NCBI GenBank assembly: GCA_943704525.1
Contig: CALSCQ010001718.1
Coordinates: 1 to 35,350, forward strand
From: Pigoraptor vietnamica
Taxonomy: Eukaryota; Opisthokonta; Filasterea
Direction: 5' to 3'
DNA: 35,350 nt
A program made the position numbers and the translations under genes. Shown here piece after piece: positions 1 through 11,500 of the stretch (positions within the stretch are counted from its first letter, which is position 1; every line of letters starts with the position of its first letter). Under the pieces are notes generated by a model, which was given only the letters and a program-made list of their open reading frames with translations, had not been told where the DNA came from and ran no database searches.

Positions 1-430
1 GGGAGGGGGGGGGTGGGGGGGGACCCCTCAAACGAAGTGCGTCGTCATATCACCGCCTTCGGAGAGGCCGGGCGCGAATGACTCTAAGATGTGCGCGAAT
101 GACTCTAAGATGTGCCTGTCTGAGTAACGCCATACGCCGATACTCTAGGGACGCGCGCGACAAAGAGAAGCAGACGCCACTCGCGCTCTGCCGCACGTGC
201 AAGGAGAACGAGTGGCAGGCGGTGGAGGCACTATTAAAGTAGGCCAACAGACTACTTTCTGCGACCGATAGCAAGGGAGCAAGCTAAGAAACACATTTAC
301 GCGATATTCCACACGTGTATGCCTAGCTCGCGCAGGTCAAGCGACAGCCAACAGACCGTCGGTCTCACTGTCACTGACCCTGTGTGAGCAAGGGCGCGTG
401 TTGCCGTCAGCCAACAGACACAACTGCGTC
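1..430. other. Left-edge non-coding interval
   Basis: I see no convincing gene here. The first 22 bases are almost pure G (runs broken by one A and one T), which could fold as a G-quadruplex or be a contig-end artefact. A perfect 21-bp tandem duplication lies at 72-113. The 10-mer GCCAACAGAC occurs near 242, 348 and 410; the last two copies are followed by similar sequence, suggesting a diverged tandem repeat of about 62 bp running into the 3' end of the DUF1295 gene. Open frames here have no family likeness. Confidence 0.6.
72..113. repeat. 21-bp perfect tandem duplication
   Basis: Two exact copies of a 21-bp unit beginning GCGCGAATGACTC lie head to tail at 72-92 and 93-113. Confidence 0.9.
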
Positions 431-1784
431 TCACTGCCCCTTCGCGCCCTTTGCAGACCTGCGCGGAAGTGGCACGAGGACGCTCACGCGGCGCTTGTAA
501 GCGGCGTAGTCGGGGTTCCCAGCGAAGCGCTTGTCCGCCTGTCGCTCGAGAATGGGGATCTGCGCGGAATTGGGGTCTCATGTGAGCCCGAAGTGCGTGC
601 ATTGTTTGGGCAAAGAGAGAGTGACCGTGCGTTGGAAGGAAAACGGGAAGCGAATGCATTGGTTTCAAGAGGGGAGATTGACTGTGCTGACGAAGCATGC
701 ATGTAATGCACAACACGTGGGACGCCACTTACCCCGCTCACGCATATCAGCAAGAATGGGACAAAGATGGGGCTCGCGAACGCTGCGATTGAAGGCTGCG
801 GTGTGAGATTGGTGTGCATGCTCTTTATCTCTCTCACAGGATTAAGAGGGTGCGGGGATGTGCGGTTGGTTAGGGGTGTGGCCATGATCTCTCTTACACA
901 CACAGGGAGCAGAGCGTGCGGGGACGTGAGGTTGGTGGGGGCATGCCCTCTTCATACAGAACGTGAGGATGGGTGGACTAGTTGGTGTCGCCATGATCAC
1001 ACAGGGAGCAGAAGTGCGGGAATGTGCGGATGGTGTGGCCGGTTCTCCTTTCTAGAAAAGGCGCAGATGTGCCGCGCACAACTCACCCGCGTACTCGAAG
1101 CCTGGCGTGAGCGCGGAGAATGACGTCAGAAAGACGCCCCACCACAGCAGGATCTCGCCAAAGTAGTTGGGGTGTCGGCTGTACCTGTGTGGCGAAGGCA
1201 CGGTGGCCAGTGCGTCAGTGAGCTGTCTTACTGAAACGAAGAGTTGTCGGGAAGACAGAAGATTGCAGAGGGAGTCATTTGGAGTTGAGCCCCATCGACG
1301 AGCAAGGAGAGAATAAAGAAGAGGGGGGGGGAGTCTTAGGGACATAGAGAGACTAATGTGCGCGCTCACTTCCAGAGGCCCTCTTCGATCCACGTCGACT
1401 CGCTCTCCGGCCTTCGCTTGAACTGGCGCCTGCATGAGGAGATGTCAGTTCGTGTCAACATTTGCTGTGCTCGTGCAGGTTAAATGTCGCGCGCAGTCAT
1501 TGCTTTTCACACTGCGCGTGAGGTGTGCCGAAAAAGAACCGCAAACACTGCATAAGCGTGACAGTACGGTGTGCGTACGAATGAGAGGTGTAGGAGCGAA
1601 TGAGTGCGCGCCAATCGAGTGTGTTGCTGTGTGTGTGCGTGTGCGTGTGCGTAGTTGCTTAGTGAACGCACTCACTTTTGCACATCAGCAACGGTTTCAA
1701 TGAGAAATCCGACGACCCAAAAAGAAATGCCTGCGGTGCGCTCTGCTTCAGCAATTCTGCTGTACAGCACACACACAAACACGT

Positions 1785-1844
<60 letters not shown>

Positions 1845-2350
1845 GCGCGCGCACGCACGCACGCACGCACAACACACACACACATGCATACACATACACG
1901 TACTCTCTCAACCACTCACACATACACAGCACACAGCACACACAGCACACTGTCTCAGCGCACGCGCATAAGGTACGATGCACACAGAACAGGCGCAAAT
2001 ATGACGTACCAACATAGTCCAGGGGGCCGAGATCGGGCTTCTTGTCCGTAGTGTTGACAATAAGAACGGGGAGCGCCGTCAAGTACACCCACACGCCCTG
2101 CACACAGGCAAGCGACGGCATGTGCGAATGCGCGTGTGAGGCGATGGACGAATCGTATGACATCGAAAGGGGAAGTAAATGGGTCAGGAGGATGAATAGC
2201 GCACGTTCGGCTGGATATCCATTGCAGGCCTTGTTGTACGCATGCACGCACACGCACATGCACACAGACACGCGCGCACGCACACACGCACGCACGCACA
2301 CACCCACACACACACACACAGACACACACCCACGCACACACCCACACACC

Positions 2351-2429
<79 letters not shown>

Positions 2430-3089
2430 GAATGGTCCAGAAGACGAAGAAAATGGCGGGCGATTTCTTCGCCTTCTCAAAGCGCCGGTCCTTGCCGTCC
2501 GTGAGTACGCGAGCAAACAGAAAGGAGCCGAGTCGCCCCGCCCACACGACTACGAAGCCCGTCACAAGCAGCTGGAGAACGGGATGCAGAAGCATGAACG
2601 CGTCGAGTCACAGTGGGAAGGGGAAAGAGAGCACAACACAGCGTCACGGGACAGCGCGGAAAACAAGAGGTTGGATTGAGAGCACGCGCGAGTGCAAGGT
2701 CGGTAGGAAACTTTGTACGTACCTGGCGGACATGGAGGGACTGGTTGTCCGAGAACGCGGTGAAGAGGGCGAGAATGATGAAGGTGCTCGAGCCCGCGAG
2801 GTCATAAAACTTCTCAGTCTGCGTGCGTGGGTGCGTGTGTGTGCGAGTGGGCCCAGAGACGAAGTCATGGAAATAGAGTGAGTTTGAGTCGAAGCGCGCT
2901 TTAGGGCACACAGATGACTCCATACGTACGCGTTAACACACGGTGCGTACGAACAGTCCTTTGGCTACATGCGCACGCACGGACAGGCACGCCAACCTTG
3001 AGCAAGATCGCAACGACGCAGAGCACCCATTGTATTCCGAAGTCAATTGCCGCCGCTTCCAATAGCACGCTCGCCTGTTGCGAGACCAT
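431..3089 (-). CDS. DUF1295 (steroid 5-alpha-reductase-like) membrane protein, nine exons
   Basis: Exons on the minus strand: 3089-2997, 2818-2723, 2571-2428, 2097-2010, 1730-1676, 1429-1370, 1184-1087, 782-733 and 559-431. Spliced, they give 813 nt (270 residues) with all phases matching. The product has the hydrophobic helices of the DUF1295 family (PF06966), which is related to steroid 5-alpha-reductases and isoprenylcysteine methyltransferases. Recognisable family blocks are [10 protein letters not shown] near residue 32, [11 protein letters not shown] near 76, the signature [11 protein letters not shown] near 178, and a C-terminal [16 protein letters not shown]. The last exon ends in a basic tail before TGA. 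The exact reaction is unknown for most members; a reductase or methyltransferase role on a lipid or sterol in an internal membrane is inference. The start is the ATG that opens exon 1 just before the first helix. Several introns hold microsatellites or minisatellites. It lies directly downstream of the desaturase on the same strand. Confidence 0.9.
835..1040. repeat. Diverged minisatellite in a DUF1295 intron
   Basis: Three imperfect copies of a unit of about 38 bp (CACAGGGAGCAGA followed by a GTGCGGGGATGTGCGGTTGGT-like tail) start near 835, 899 and 998. A GGTGTGGCCATGATC-like spacer precedes the second and third. The repeat lies within intron 783-1086. Confidence 0.7.
1785..1870. repeat. (CA)n microsatellite with CG-rich end
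   Basis: An uninterrupted CA run of about 58 bp grades into CG and CACG repeats. It lies within the DUF1295 intron 1731-2009. Confidence 0.95.
2240..2427. repeat. Interrupted (CA)n microsatellite touching a splice donor
   Basis: CA repeats with CACG, CCCA and GACA interruptions fill most of intron 2098-2427. On the minus strand the repeat reads (TG)n, and its first GT is the splice donor that follows the CAG ending exon 3. Confidence 0.9.
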
Positions 3090-3381
3090 TTCCCTATATA
3101 AACGACCCAAGCGCGCTTGTGTAAAGTGTGAAGAGTGCGCCGTTAAACTTGCTTCGCAGAGTTGTGCCAACGGTTCTGCTTTGCGGCGGCCGTGATGGCA
3201 TAAGACGGCAGGACAGTGTCCGGTCGATGTCAAGACAGGCGTTGCACTCACAAGCGTGAGGCAGGCAATCGGCTGGAGAAAACGACCCACGCACGGCGAG
3301 ACTAGGAACCGAGCAGTTTTCCAGCCGCCGCCGGCGTCAAGACAAAGCGTGGTATCGGTCAGCCAGCCTATTTTGTATTCG

Positions 3382-5438
3382 TCACATCCACGGGCGCGTG
3401 CTGTCAAACATCGGGACGACGGGCGTCCCTGCGGCGATGAGCTGGTCGCGGTGCTTGAACCATATGAGCGAGTAGCGATAGAAGGGCACCATGGGCCACA
3501 GGTGGTGGATGCTGCAGCGGCGTGGGAAAGAGTTGTGAGAGGCGCCCAGGGTAGTTATGATTATACAAGAAAAGTAATTGGATATGCGAAGAGCAGTATG
3601 AGCCAGTGTGTGAGGGCTGCGTGCAGCGGGGAATAGCAAAGTATTGGACGCGAAGAGCCAGTACAGTGTGAGGGCTGCATGCACCGCAACTCACTTATGG
3701 TAGTTTTGCCACAGGAGTGGGAGAGAGAGCAGTTCGCCGTAGCCAGTGCTCAGAATGCCGTCCACCTGCACGAACAGCCGCACGGTTGAGCGTCCCCGCG
3801 TGCGTGTGACAGATGTTGCATTCAAATTTCAACAAGGGCGCCATACCTTTGAAGTGGCGACGTACGGGTTGGTCGCCCGCGTCTCTTCGTGCGGGCGGTG
3901 GGGAATGTAGTCGAACGTGTACGCGAGGACGGGAACCGCCAGTCGCACAGGTACAAGCCATGCGACGGCGACGTCCGAAAACCTGCATTAAAGCGGCAGA
4001 AGGCTTGAGACGTGCAGCAAAACAGTGACGCAAGAGAGTGGATAGTGAGTAGAAGGTCGTTGCACTTGACAGAGTGTGCACCGGTGCGATAGATGGGAGA
4101 GGGGGTTCTTGGGGCACACGGTTTGCATGGTCACATAGAGTCAATAGACAGTTAACGTGAGGGATACTAAACGCACCAGCCCTGCGCCACGGAAGCGGCA
4201 ACGACGCCGAGGAGTGCGAGGAGCGTCAAAAGGGACTCTGCAAACTCAACCACGGGCTGTTGCCGAGCACTCGAAAAGTATGGGATGTAATAGTGGAGCT
4301 CCTAGAAAGGAGGGAGGGGCCGAAAGGGGGCGGTGAGTGGCACTGTTACGAAGATAAGTGCTGTTCACCCAACACAGCCCAACGAATGCATTCACACACG
4401 CACACGCACACGGCATCCATGCAAGCAACATCCACGCGCACATACATGCAGCTCACACTCTCTGAACCCCACCTGCGTGGCCCATCGCAGCGGCTTGAGA
4501 ATGTTCGGTCCCTCGCCGCTCCAGTAGTCGGGGTCCTTCACGGGGTCGTTTGTGTGCTTGTGGTGCTGCAGATGCACATAGCTGAAGCACCAACCAGCGA
4601 CACGCAATTAGGAATCGCTCAAAGAGCATAACACAGGCAGGCGCGCGACAAGACAATCCACGAGTAACGTTCTCTCCAGCAAGTGCACTATAGCCACAAG
4701 TGCACTATAGCCACCCGCACAAGAATGACAAGCGCGTGGCATGCATTGCACGTGTTGCGTTTTGCGTCTGAAGAAGTACACCCACCGGAAAGCAGGAAAG
4801 GGGGCGAGGAAGAACAGCGCGCAGATGCGGCCGACCATGTCATTGAGCCACCGCACTCGTCGCGAAACAGACCTGCCACACAAGACAGCGGAAAAAAGAT
4901 TAATCTCTGCACAATGCAGGAGGGCGCTCCAGCCAAACTTGTAACAGAGAACGACTGACAGTCGCAGTGCGCGTGCGTTGAACGAGTACCTGTGTGCGGC
5001 GTCGTGCATCGGCGTGAAGAGGGCGAACGTCGACACGGTTGACACTGGCATTGTCGCGTACCACGGCGCGCCATAGGCCACTCTGTTTCAGGAGAGAGGA
5101 TAGCAGGTCAGGGTGTATTGCGAGCGCGATGCGTGAACGAACGTATGCGAGTGTGTCAAGTTGAGACTGGTGGACGGCGTGCGTCACACTGAGATACTCC
5201 ACAGTTGCAGCGTTATATCCTGTGAGTGAAGATTTCCTCACCGGCAGTATGCAGCAGCCGCCCATGCCCCGAGCGCAGTGCCAAACAAGGCAACCGTCGG
5301 CCATGCAATACCAGGAACGGCAATCTCATCGAGCGAAACCTTGACCGTGCGCCTTCCCTGCGGAGGCGAGTGCTCGGCGGCACGGCTCCCGCGCAAAACA
5401 GTTCCCCCGGGCGCTGCTTCCGTCGACTGCGGCGCCAT
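3382..5438 (-). CDS. Membrane fatty acid desaturase / hydroxylase, eight exons
   Basis: Exons on minus: 5438-5242, 5082-4990, 4872-4786, 4581-4473, 4301-4177, 3982-3847, 3765-3695 and 3511-3382. They total 948 nt (315 residues), with all phases matching and GT-AG introns throughout. The three histidine boxes of the di-iron membrane desaturases (PF00487) are present in order: HDAAH near residue 93, HLQHHKHTN near 130 and YHNIHHLWPMVPFYRY near 270. The block FDYIPHRPH near 225 is typical of bacterial-type desaturases and beta-carotene-hydroxylase relatives of this superfamily. Known role of the family: O2-dependent desaturation or hydroxylation of an acyl or isoprenoid chain at the membrane; the substrate cannot be told from sequence. 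The start ATG lies in a good context (ACAAATGGC). The first 65 residues form an extension with one helix. Two inverted CCAAT boxes lie upstream. Confidence 0.92.
3586..3687. repeat. Imperfect direct duplication in the last desaturase intron
   Basis: A block of about 40 bp (starting GCGAAGAGC, containing GTGTGAGGGCTGC) occurs at 3586-3628 and again at 3650-3687, inside intron 3512-3694. Confidence 0.75.
4681..4714. repeat. 17-bp tandem duplication in a desaturase intron
   Basis: Two exact head-to-tail copies of AAGTGCACTATAGCCAC lie within intron 4582-4785. Confidence 0.9.
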
Positions 5439-5715
5439 TTGTCCCAATGCGAAGGCGTCTGTTGTGTCGCGGGGTCTTGAGAAGAGAAGGGAGTTTCGCT
5501 TTGATGCGACTGCGTCGTTACAGCGGCAGTGACTGAGTGCCACTGTGTTTTTGGTTCCGACGGCGACCTTCGCGCTGATTGGTTAGGCTTGTTACTCTCA
5601 CTGCTTCCGATTGGTCAGTTGCACTAATTGCTCCACTTTCGCGCCTCTGTTTCTCTCTGCGCGATTGCTTTTTTCCCCCTTTTCTTTAATATACATTGCG
5701 TGGCAAGACGCTTTC
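5439..5715 (-). promoter_or_regulatory. Desaturase upstream region with two CCAAT boxes
   Basis: Between the zinc-finger stop and the desaturase start, two ATTGG pentamers (5578-5582 and 5610-5614) are CCAAT boxes on the minus strand, about 140 and 172 bp before the ATG. Their flanks (CCAATCAG, CCAATCGG) match the NF-Y consensus. I see no clear TATA box between them and the start codon. Confidence 0.6.
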
Positions 5716-7462
5716 TCAGGAGGTAAAGAAAAACGCACTCACGTTCCCGCACCATTGGAAATCGGCCCAGAAGGCGCGGCTCTCTTCGCTCGCAAACTCG
5801 AGGGATGGCAAGTCGTCCTCTGTGGCCTGGCCATGGGGGCACGAAAGAGGCATATTGTGAGTTCGTCGTCCAAGAGAGATCGAGCGACAATGGCGCACAC
5901 GATTGCGCAACGTGCACATTTTCAATACGATATGCGCGCGCAATTCGGCGCCCACTCACAGGGGTGCTCGGAATCGGCACGGCCGTGACGTCCATGCGAT
6001 TTACGTCCACGTTCACGTCAAGCTCGCGGAGCCGCCCCTGGATTCGCAGAACGTGAGCGGGGTTGTGTGCGGTTGCTTCAGTTTTGCCACTCTGCCACTC
6101 ACCTGTAGGGCGCTGCGACATTCTGCCGCTGACAAAAGCATCGCGGGGTCGATCGTGCCGTCCAGGGCGGTGCTCGTGTCGCACGGGAACGCGTCGTGCG
6201 TGCTGCCGTCCTGCTGCGGGAGAGCCTCGTCCGCGTTGGTGACGCCCAGCGCATCGACCTCGTTTTCTTTGATTGTCTCTTGCTCGCTTGCAACTGGCTC
6301 TTGCGTGTCGTCAGCGCAGTCTTGCTGGCGCGTGTCTGGTGAGCCACCGCCGGACACATCGTCGTTGGTCTCATAGTGCATGTCGAACTCCTGGGCCGGT
6401 AGGTTGTCGTCGCCGTGCATGTTGTCGAACACCTGGGCCGGTGCGTTGTCGTCGCCGTTCATGTCATCGAACGCCGGGGCCGGTAGGTTGTCGTCGCCGT
6501 CTTCAGCGAGCGCGTCACTCAATTCGGCTTCGTTGACGAAGGCGTCGTCGTCCCACACAGAAAAGACTTCTCCGCGCGAGCCGGTGGCGTCCACCTGCGT
6601 GGGTACGAGGGGGTGTGTGAGCGCGACTAGCCTCTCAACAGGTGGGTGGGTTAATGCGCGAATGACTTCGCTTACCGCTTGTGAGGGCGTTGACGAGGAT
6701 GCAGCGACGATGTCCGCGGCGTCCAGAAGCGGCAAAGCCTCCGCCGTGTGCGCGTAGCGCGCCGACGCCGAGGGTAGGTCAACATGCTGCGACACGTGAG
6801 TTGGCCCCGCCACGGAGAGGGTCCTGGCGGATGTCCGGTTCGTGCCGCGTCGCCTTGACGAAGTTGTCGGGGCGTTAAAGTGTTGCAGAGTGGCCGACGA
6901 CTGCGCATGCTGAGCGAGGGCACTCCGTCTCGTCATCCGTTGACGCGCCTTCTTCTCGACTTTCTGCCGGCGTGCCACTTGCCTGATCGACGCCTCCTGG
7001 AAATAGCCCAGAGAGTGAGTGAGCGATTGTCAGAGAGCACTCGCAGGTTCGTGCGTGCTGCAATGTGGCGTATTTGAGCACGTTCACATGCACATGCGCA
7101 CTTACTGGGGTGTCGCTTGCGTCTCGGCGGCGGTGTTTGTCAGCCACGTGCCGGACGAGGCCCGACTCGTGTGGGAACGGCGGGTGATCGCAGTCAGAGT
7201 ACGGGCAGTGGTGCCTTGGTCCGGTTGGTGAGTGGACGTCGGCTAAGTGTTTTCGCCGGCTGTGGCCGTCGTGCATCACGCCGCGGCACATTTCCCTTCC
7301 GTCCGGCGCCGGCGTCCTGAGACAGAGGACGCAGTAGAGGACCACGCGGGACTCGTCCAGGTGAGACTTGGGGTAGTACCGCTTGTGTACTTGCAGGCGG
7401 CGAAAGGCTTCTGGTTGTAAATCCAGGTCCAGGGCGCCGTACGTCCTGATGTAATCGCTCAT
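5716..7462 (-). CDS. C2H2 zinc-finger protein with acidic repeats, four exons
   Basis: Exons on minus: 7462-7106, 6996-6103, 6037-5960 and 5826-5716, giving 1440 nt (479 residues) in consistent phase 0. The N-terminal exon carries two C2H2-type fingers near residues 40-105. The first is CVLC followed by HLADVH, with a long finger loop; the second is C-x4-C-x12-H-x4-H. After a basic stretch (RRQKVEKKARQR) the protein is low in complexity and acidic. It has three copies of a unit of about 16 residues starting GDDNLPAPAFDDM. A nuclear nucleic-acid-binding role is inferred from the fingers only. The ATG of MSDY sits in a good context, 97 nt after a TATA box. The last exon may end at the TGA used here, or a GTGAGT donor at 5742 could splice on; I see no following exon. 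Confidence 0.75.
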
Positions 7463-7558
7463 GGTTGCGAAGCTGTGGCATGCGCAGGCCACTTGTCACT
7501 GTGGGGAACTGAAGGCACAGTCGTGTCCCGGTGATGGAGTTGTGGCATCGCAGTCGCT

Positions 7559-7566
7559 CTTTTATA
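7559..7566 (-). promoter_or_regulatory. TATA box of the zinc-finger gene
   Basis: On the minus strand the sequence reads TATAAAAG, 97 nt before the ATG of the zinc-finger gene. Confidence 0.6.
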
Positions 7567-7596
7567 GTGGCGGTCGCGGAAGGTCAGCAGGCCCGG

Positions 7597-7613
7597 GTGT
7601 GTGTGTGTGGTGT

Positions 7614-7689
<76 letters not shown>
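7597..7689. repeat. (GT)n microsatellite upstream of the zinc-finger gene
   Basis: A nearly pure GT run of about 90 bp, with one GTGGTGTGGTG irregularity at its left end, lies about 30 bp beyond the TATA box. Confidence 0.95.
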
Positions 7690-7691
<2 letters not shown>

Positions 7692-8599
7692 CCTTGTTCG
7701 CGTGTCGTGAAACGGGGAATGACGTCACTTCAGAACAGGGACGCTATCCTCGCTGAGCATGGTGTGCGAATGAATTGTTGGCTACCTTTGTGTTTGAATC
7801 CCTGGCTCGCGCGTCGCAAAATGGGGTGACGTCATTACAGAACGGGGCGGGTGATTCACCTGAGCCAATGAACGCGCCATACTCGGACGTGTAATGTTCC
7901 GCGGCGAAGGAATCGGTGCAATACCACTGGCTGAAACGCTTGCGGTTGCGTGTCATGCATCTAAATTTAGGGGCGAAACTTTACCGACGAAGGCGAAGCC
8001 GAAGAACGAATGGAGGTGGCTTTTGTTCCGCAGCCACTCTGACCAATCAGCACGCAGAGATGCTGAAGGGACCAATCGGAAGGCCCCCGTGTTACCCACA
8101 TGGGTTAGCCCATAGATCCCTTTACAGCCCAGTCGCCGCCTTCCCTTCCCCTGTCTCGCACGTCATGTTGGTTGACGATGACTGTGCGCTTCTCCCTTCG
8201 CTGTGGTTTTCTTTTTTTTTTTTTTTGCGAACAAAAAAAGCCAGTGACGTCATCTGAAAATGAATGACTCATGCAATGCGCTCAAATCCACCAATCAGAG
8301 TGCGCAGCGTGTGGAACAGGGCCAATCAGAGTGCGCCTTTCTGTACATGTGACTCTGTGTGTTTGGTTTGGATGAGTCCCTGCTGCGCAATACACCCAAA
8401 GTGTAACGCAGAAGGCCCGTTGCTTCCTTACACAAGCAGCAGTTGCTATTCCTCCATAAAAGGGGCCACAGATCATCCTCACCTTGAACCGAGGCACAAG
8501 CACGGATACTGCCAGTACGGCGCCGGCGCGGGCGGTCGGCCGAACATCTCAGTGAGCCGCGACTGACTCAAGCCGGCCCGGGCGGATGCCAACGAAGCA
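7690..8599. promoter_or_regulatory. Divergent regulatory interval with CCAAT and TGACGTCA motifs
   Basis: This interval separates the divergent zinc-finger and multi-pass membrane genes and holds no supported gene. CCAAT boxes lie at 7865, 8043, 8072, 8291 and 8322; the last two sit in an exact 15-bp direct repeat (CCAATCAGAGTGCGC). TGACGTCA palindromes (CRE-like) occur near 7723 and 7826, with TGACGTCAT near 8243. The first two sit inside an imperfect direct repeat of about 40 bp (7699-7743 and 7808-7849). CATAAAAG at 8455-8462 is a TATA-like element 138 bp before the plus-strand ATG. An 18-base T run lies near 8208. Confidence 0.6.
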
Positions 8600-11500
8600 A
8601 TGGACGGGCCGAGCGGCAAGATAAGCCGTCCGCGGACGAAATCGTTTGCGCTTTCGGCCCCAGAATTTATGACGTACTCCCTACTTTTCATCGCAATCAT
8701 CCAGGTGATTGGCCTCTTCGTCCTCGCATTCCGGGAGGGTCTGGACACCGCCGAGTACGCGTACGCCCTACTCGCTGGGCCCGCGTGCCTGTTCGTCACG
8801 ATCACCGCGACAGACTTTGCGCCGTTCAACATCAAGTCAAGGGCTTTGCGCTTTCTCGATACGGCGGCTCGGGCGATCGTAATAGCAGGCGTCGGATATG
8901 TCCAGTTTTTCATCGCCACCCGGTTGCTCCCCAACGCGATGTCGGGGAGGGTCGAGTGGACGGCGCTTTTTGCGATGCTCCGCACAGCCATTGTGCTCGT
9001 CACCTTCCTCGTCATGCGCTTTGCCTACTGTCGTGCGTCGGGTGCGCACACCTGGCAACCCTCCTCGTGGCCACCCAAGCCCTCCTCGCGGCCGCCCAAG
9101 TGCCTCACGACGAGGGCCGGCGGCGTCGTCGTAATACTTCTGGGCACTGTTTCATTCCTTCTGCTGTTCCTCGTCCCCGAAGCGAGGCCGCCAAGGGCAG
9201 AGGCGATGCTCCACGACGCGCTCGGCGACGACCTCTTCAAGCGCGGCCAGCTGAATTGTACACTCGCGGCAAGTACTGCGGACGGGCAGCCTCTGTGCGG
9301 CCACCTTGTCACGGACAACGGCGCGTCGTTCACATCCACAGGATGCTCCCTCCGCTGCAATACAACGCGCGTGTCGCTGTACGACCCCGCGCGCGAGCTT
9401 CGAGGGGCACTGAACGCTGCCAATTCGTCGTGCGCTTGCAAGAACGTGTGCCGCACGCCCGGAGTCGCCGCAACCGCCGACGCGCCCCTGCGGTGGTCGC
9501 CTAACAGTGCCGCCGCGTTTTCCGACGACTCGTGCGATCCCGACGGCGCGACGGTGATCGTGATCAAGTGGCAGCCGGTGACGCTGGTGTGGCCCGCGAA
9601 CGTCAACCTCCCCCTCGTGGCGACGTCGTCGACGGGGTTTCTTCTGTGGGTCTACTCGTTCGACGCGTTCTCGTGGGCGGTGTGGACGGGCGGCATGCTG
9701 TTGATTGTCGCGCTGCAGCACTTTGCAGTCCGCCGCATCTTCTCGCTTGGCGGCTTTTCGCCTTCCGCGCTTGTCGTGTGCTGGTCCCTCATGGCACTCG
9801 GCGCCGCTGTGCTGCCGTACTTTTGGCGGGACAGCTACCTTCGAACCGTCGACCCCCAGCTCGCGTTTGCCTACGTCGCGCAGCAGGCGGCGAAGGCCGG
9901 CTACACGCTAACGTCGATCGACGGCGCCCTCACGTTCGAGATCTCCGGAATCTTGCGCTCGCCGTGCATGTGCTCGTGCGACAACGGCGCGGCGCCGTTC
10001 ATGTACCGCGTGTACGAGTGGTTCACGCTCGACTACTCTGCAACGGGCTATCGCTTCTCTGGAGACTTCACGCTGGCCGAAGTCCTCGCCCTCTCGCTCA
10101 CTCTCAACGTCGCAGGCGCTGCTGCGTTCGCGGTTGGCGGCGCCGTATCCTTCGCCGCGGTCGTTCTCGGGCTGTCTGCGGCGGGGACCGTCGTGGGCGT
10201 CGCAGATCGTGCACGCAAACAGAGCAGCGTCGACGTTAGGCCTCCTACCAACCGCGTCGATGCGGCGTTTTGGCGGTTTGTCAACTACATCAACAACGAC
10301 GAAGAGTCGGAATGTCTTCCTCTGGACGTTCTCGACGTCGACGTCGACGCAAGCGCCAGCAGTGACAGCGTCAGCGAGGTCGACGAACAAGAACACGACG
10401 TGACGCCCGCGAATTTGGGCGCCATTCACGGCGACGGACAGAGTGCCCTGGTGCACCACCACGCGCATCCGTCACGAGGGAAGCAACCCCTTCCTCAGAG
10501 CGAGGCAATGGAGGGCGTCATCATGACGGGCGATGCGTCGTCGGCTGTGGCTGTCGTTTTCCCGTCGCCCCACTCCTCATTCCACTCGCCATTCTCTTCG
10601 ATCCCGTCGCCAGACGCGATGGACTTTACGACGCCGACCGCCAACGCTTTCGCAAACGACTACTATAACGATCCGCACTTCCGCGTTCATTTGGCGCGCA
10701 ACCTCGCACACTCGCCCGGTGCAAGCTCCGACGGCGCGAGCGCAAGTATGTCGACGCTCCCCGCGATGTCCCCGCAGTCTGTTCCCGAACTGCCTGTGCA
10801 CGGTCGCGCTCATTTCGGTGGCGAGCCTGTTTCGGACGTTGTCGCCCCCGCGATGCCGGAGAACCCGTCGGAGCTAGAGGCGCTCATTGCGGCGATGCTG
10901 GACCAGCAACGCCGCGACGACGTGCTCGCGGTGCGAAGGGTGCAGGGCATCTTCTTCGGCATGTACAATCACTGGACGACGCTCGCTGGCATCGGCGTGG
11001 GGCTCGTTTTCGGTGAGTCCAATGCCGCCTCGTCGCCGCACTCCGTCCACAAGTGTTCGCGTTCACATGGCCTACAAACGTGCGTGTGCTAATATGCGGA
11101 CCCCATCCCCTTCCCCAGAGAATTTGCCCAGCGAACTTCGCACCTACATCGTGTCAATGCCGATCTTCTTTCGCGGGTATTTCCGCTTCAGGAAGGTGTG
11201 GGGTGCCGAGCCTTCCGAGGCCGCCGCGCCGCTGCCACACAACCATGTCGACCTCGAGAGGCGCGGGCTGCTCAGATTCGTCGACGGACCCATCCCGTTT
11301 GCGCCGCTGTTGCTGCAGCAGAGTGCGGAAGGATTCATCCTCCCGTACGACGGCCACGCATCGACCGGGATCGTGTCGGTGCCGCCGAGGAACAGGGGGC
11401 GCGGGGGACGTTACGCCGACCTGCCACCCGAGCACGTGGGCGTGAACCCTTTGCTCTCGAGGGATCACGTGCAGCCGATGAGGGCGCTGATCAGAGCGAG

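Noticed and set aside
1655-2679. Long open frames of His-Thr or Cys-Val repeats on both strands
   Set aside because: They are translations of (CA)n/(TG)n microsatellites inside introns. The same occurs at 7459-7829, 25404-25658 and 27180-27707.
3094-3102. TATATAG on minus as TATA box of the DUF1295 gene
   Set aside because: It lies only five bases before the ATG, so transcription would start after the start codon of exon 1.
8785-9721. Several open frames of 190-240 codons overlapping the multi-pass membrane gene
   Set aside because: They are Arg-rich shadow frames typical of GC-rich coding DNA. The 8600 frame alone has sensible hydrophobic helices and splices cleanly.
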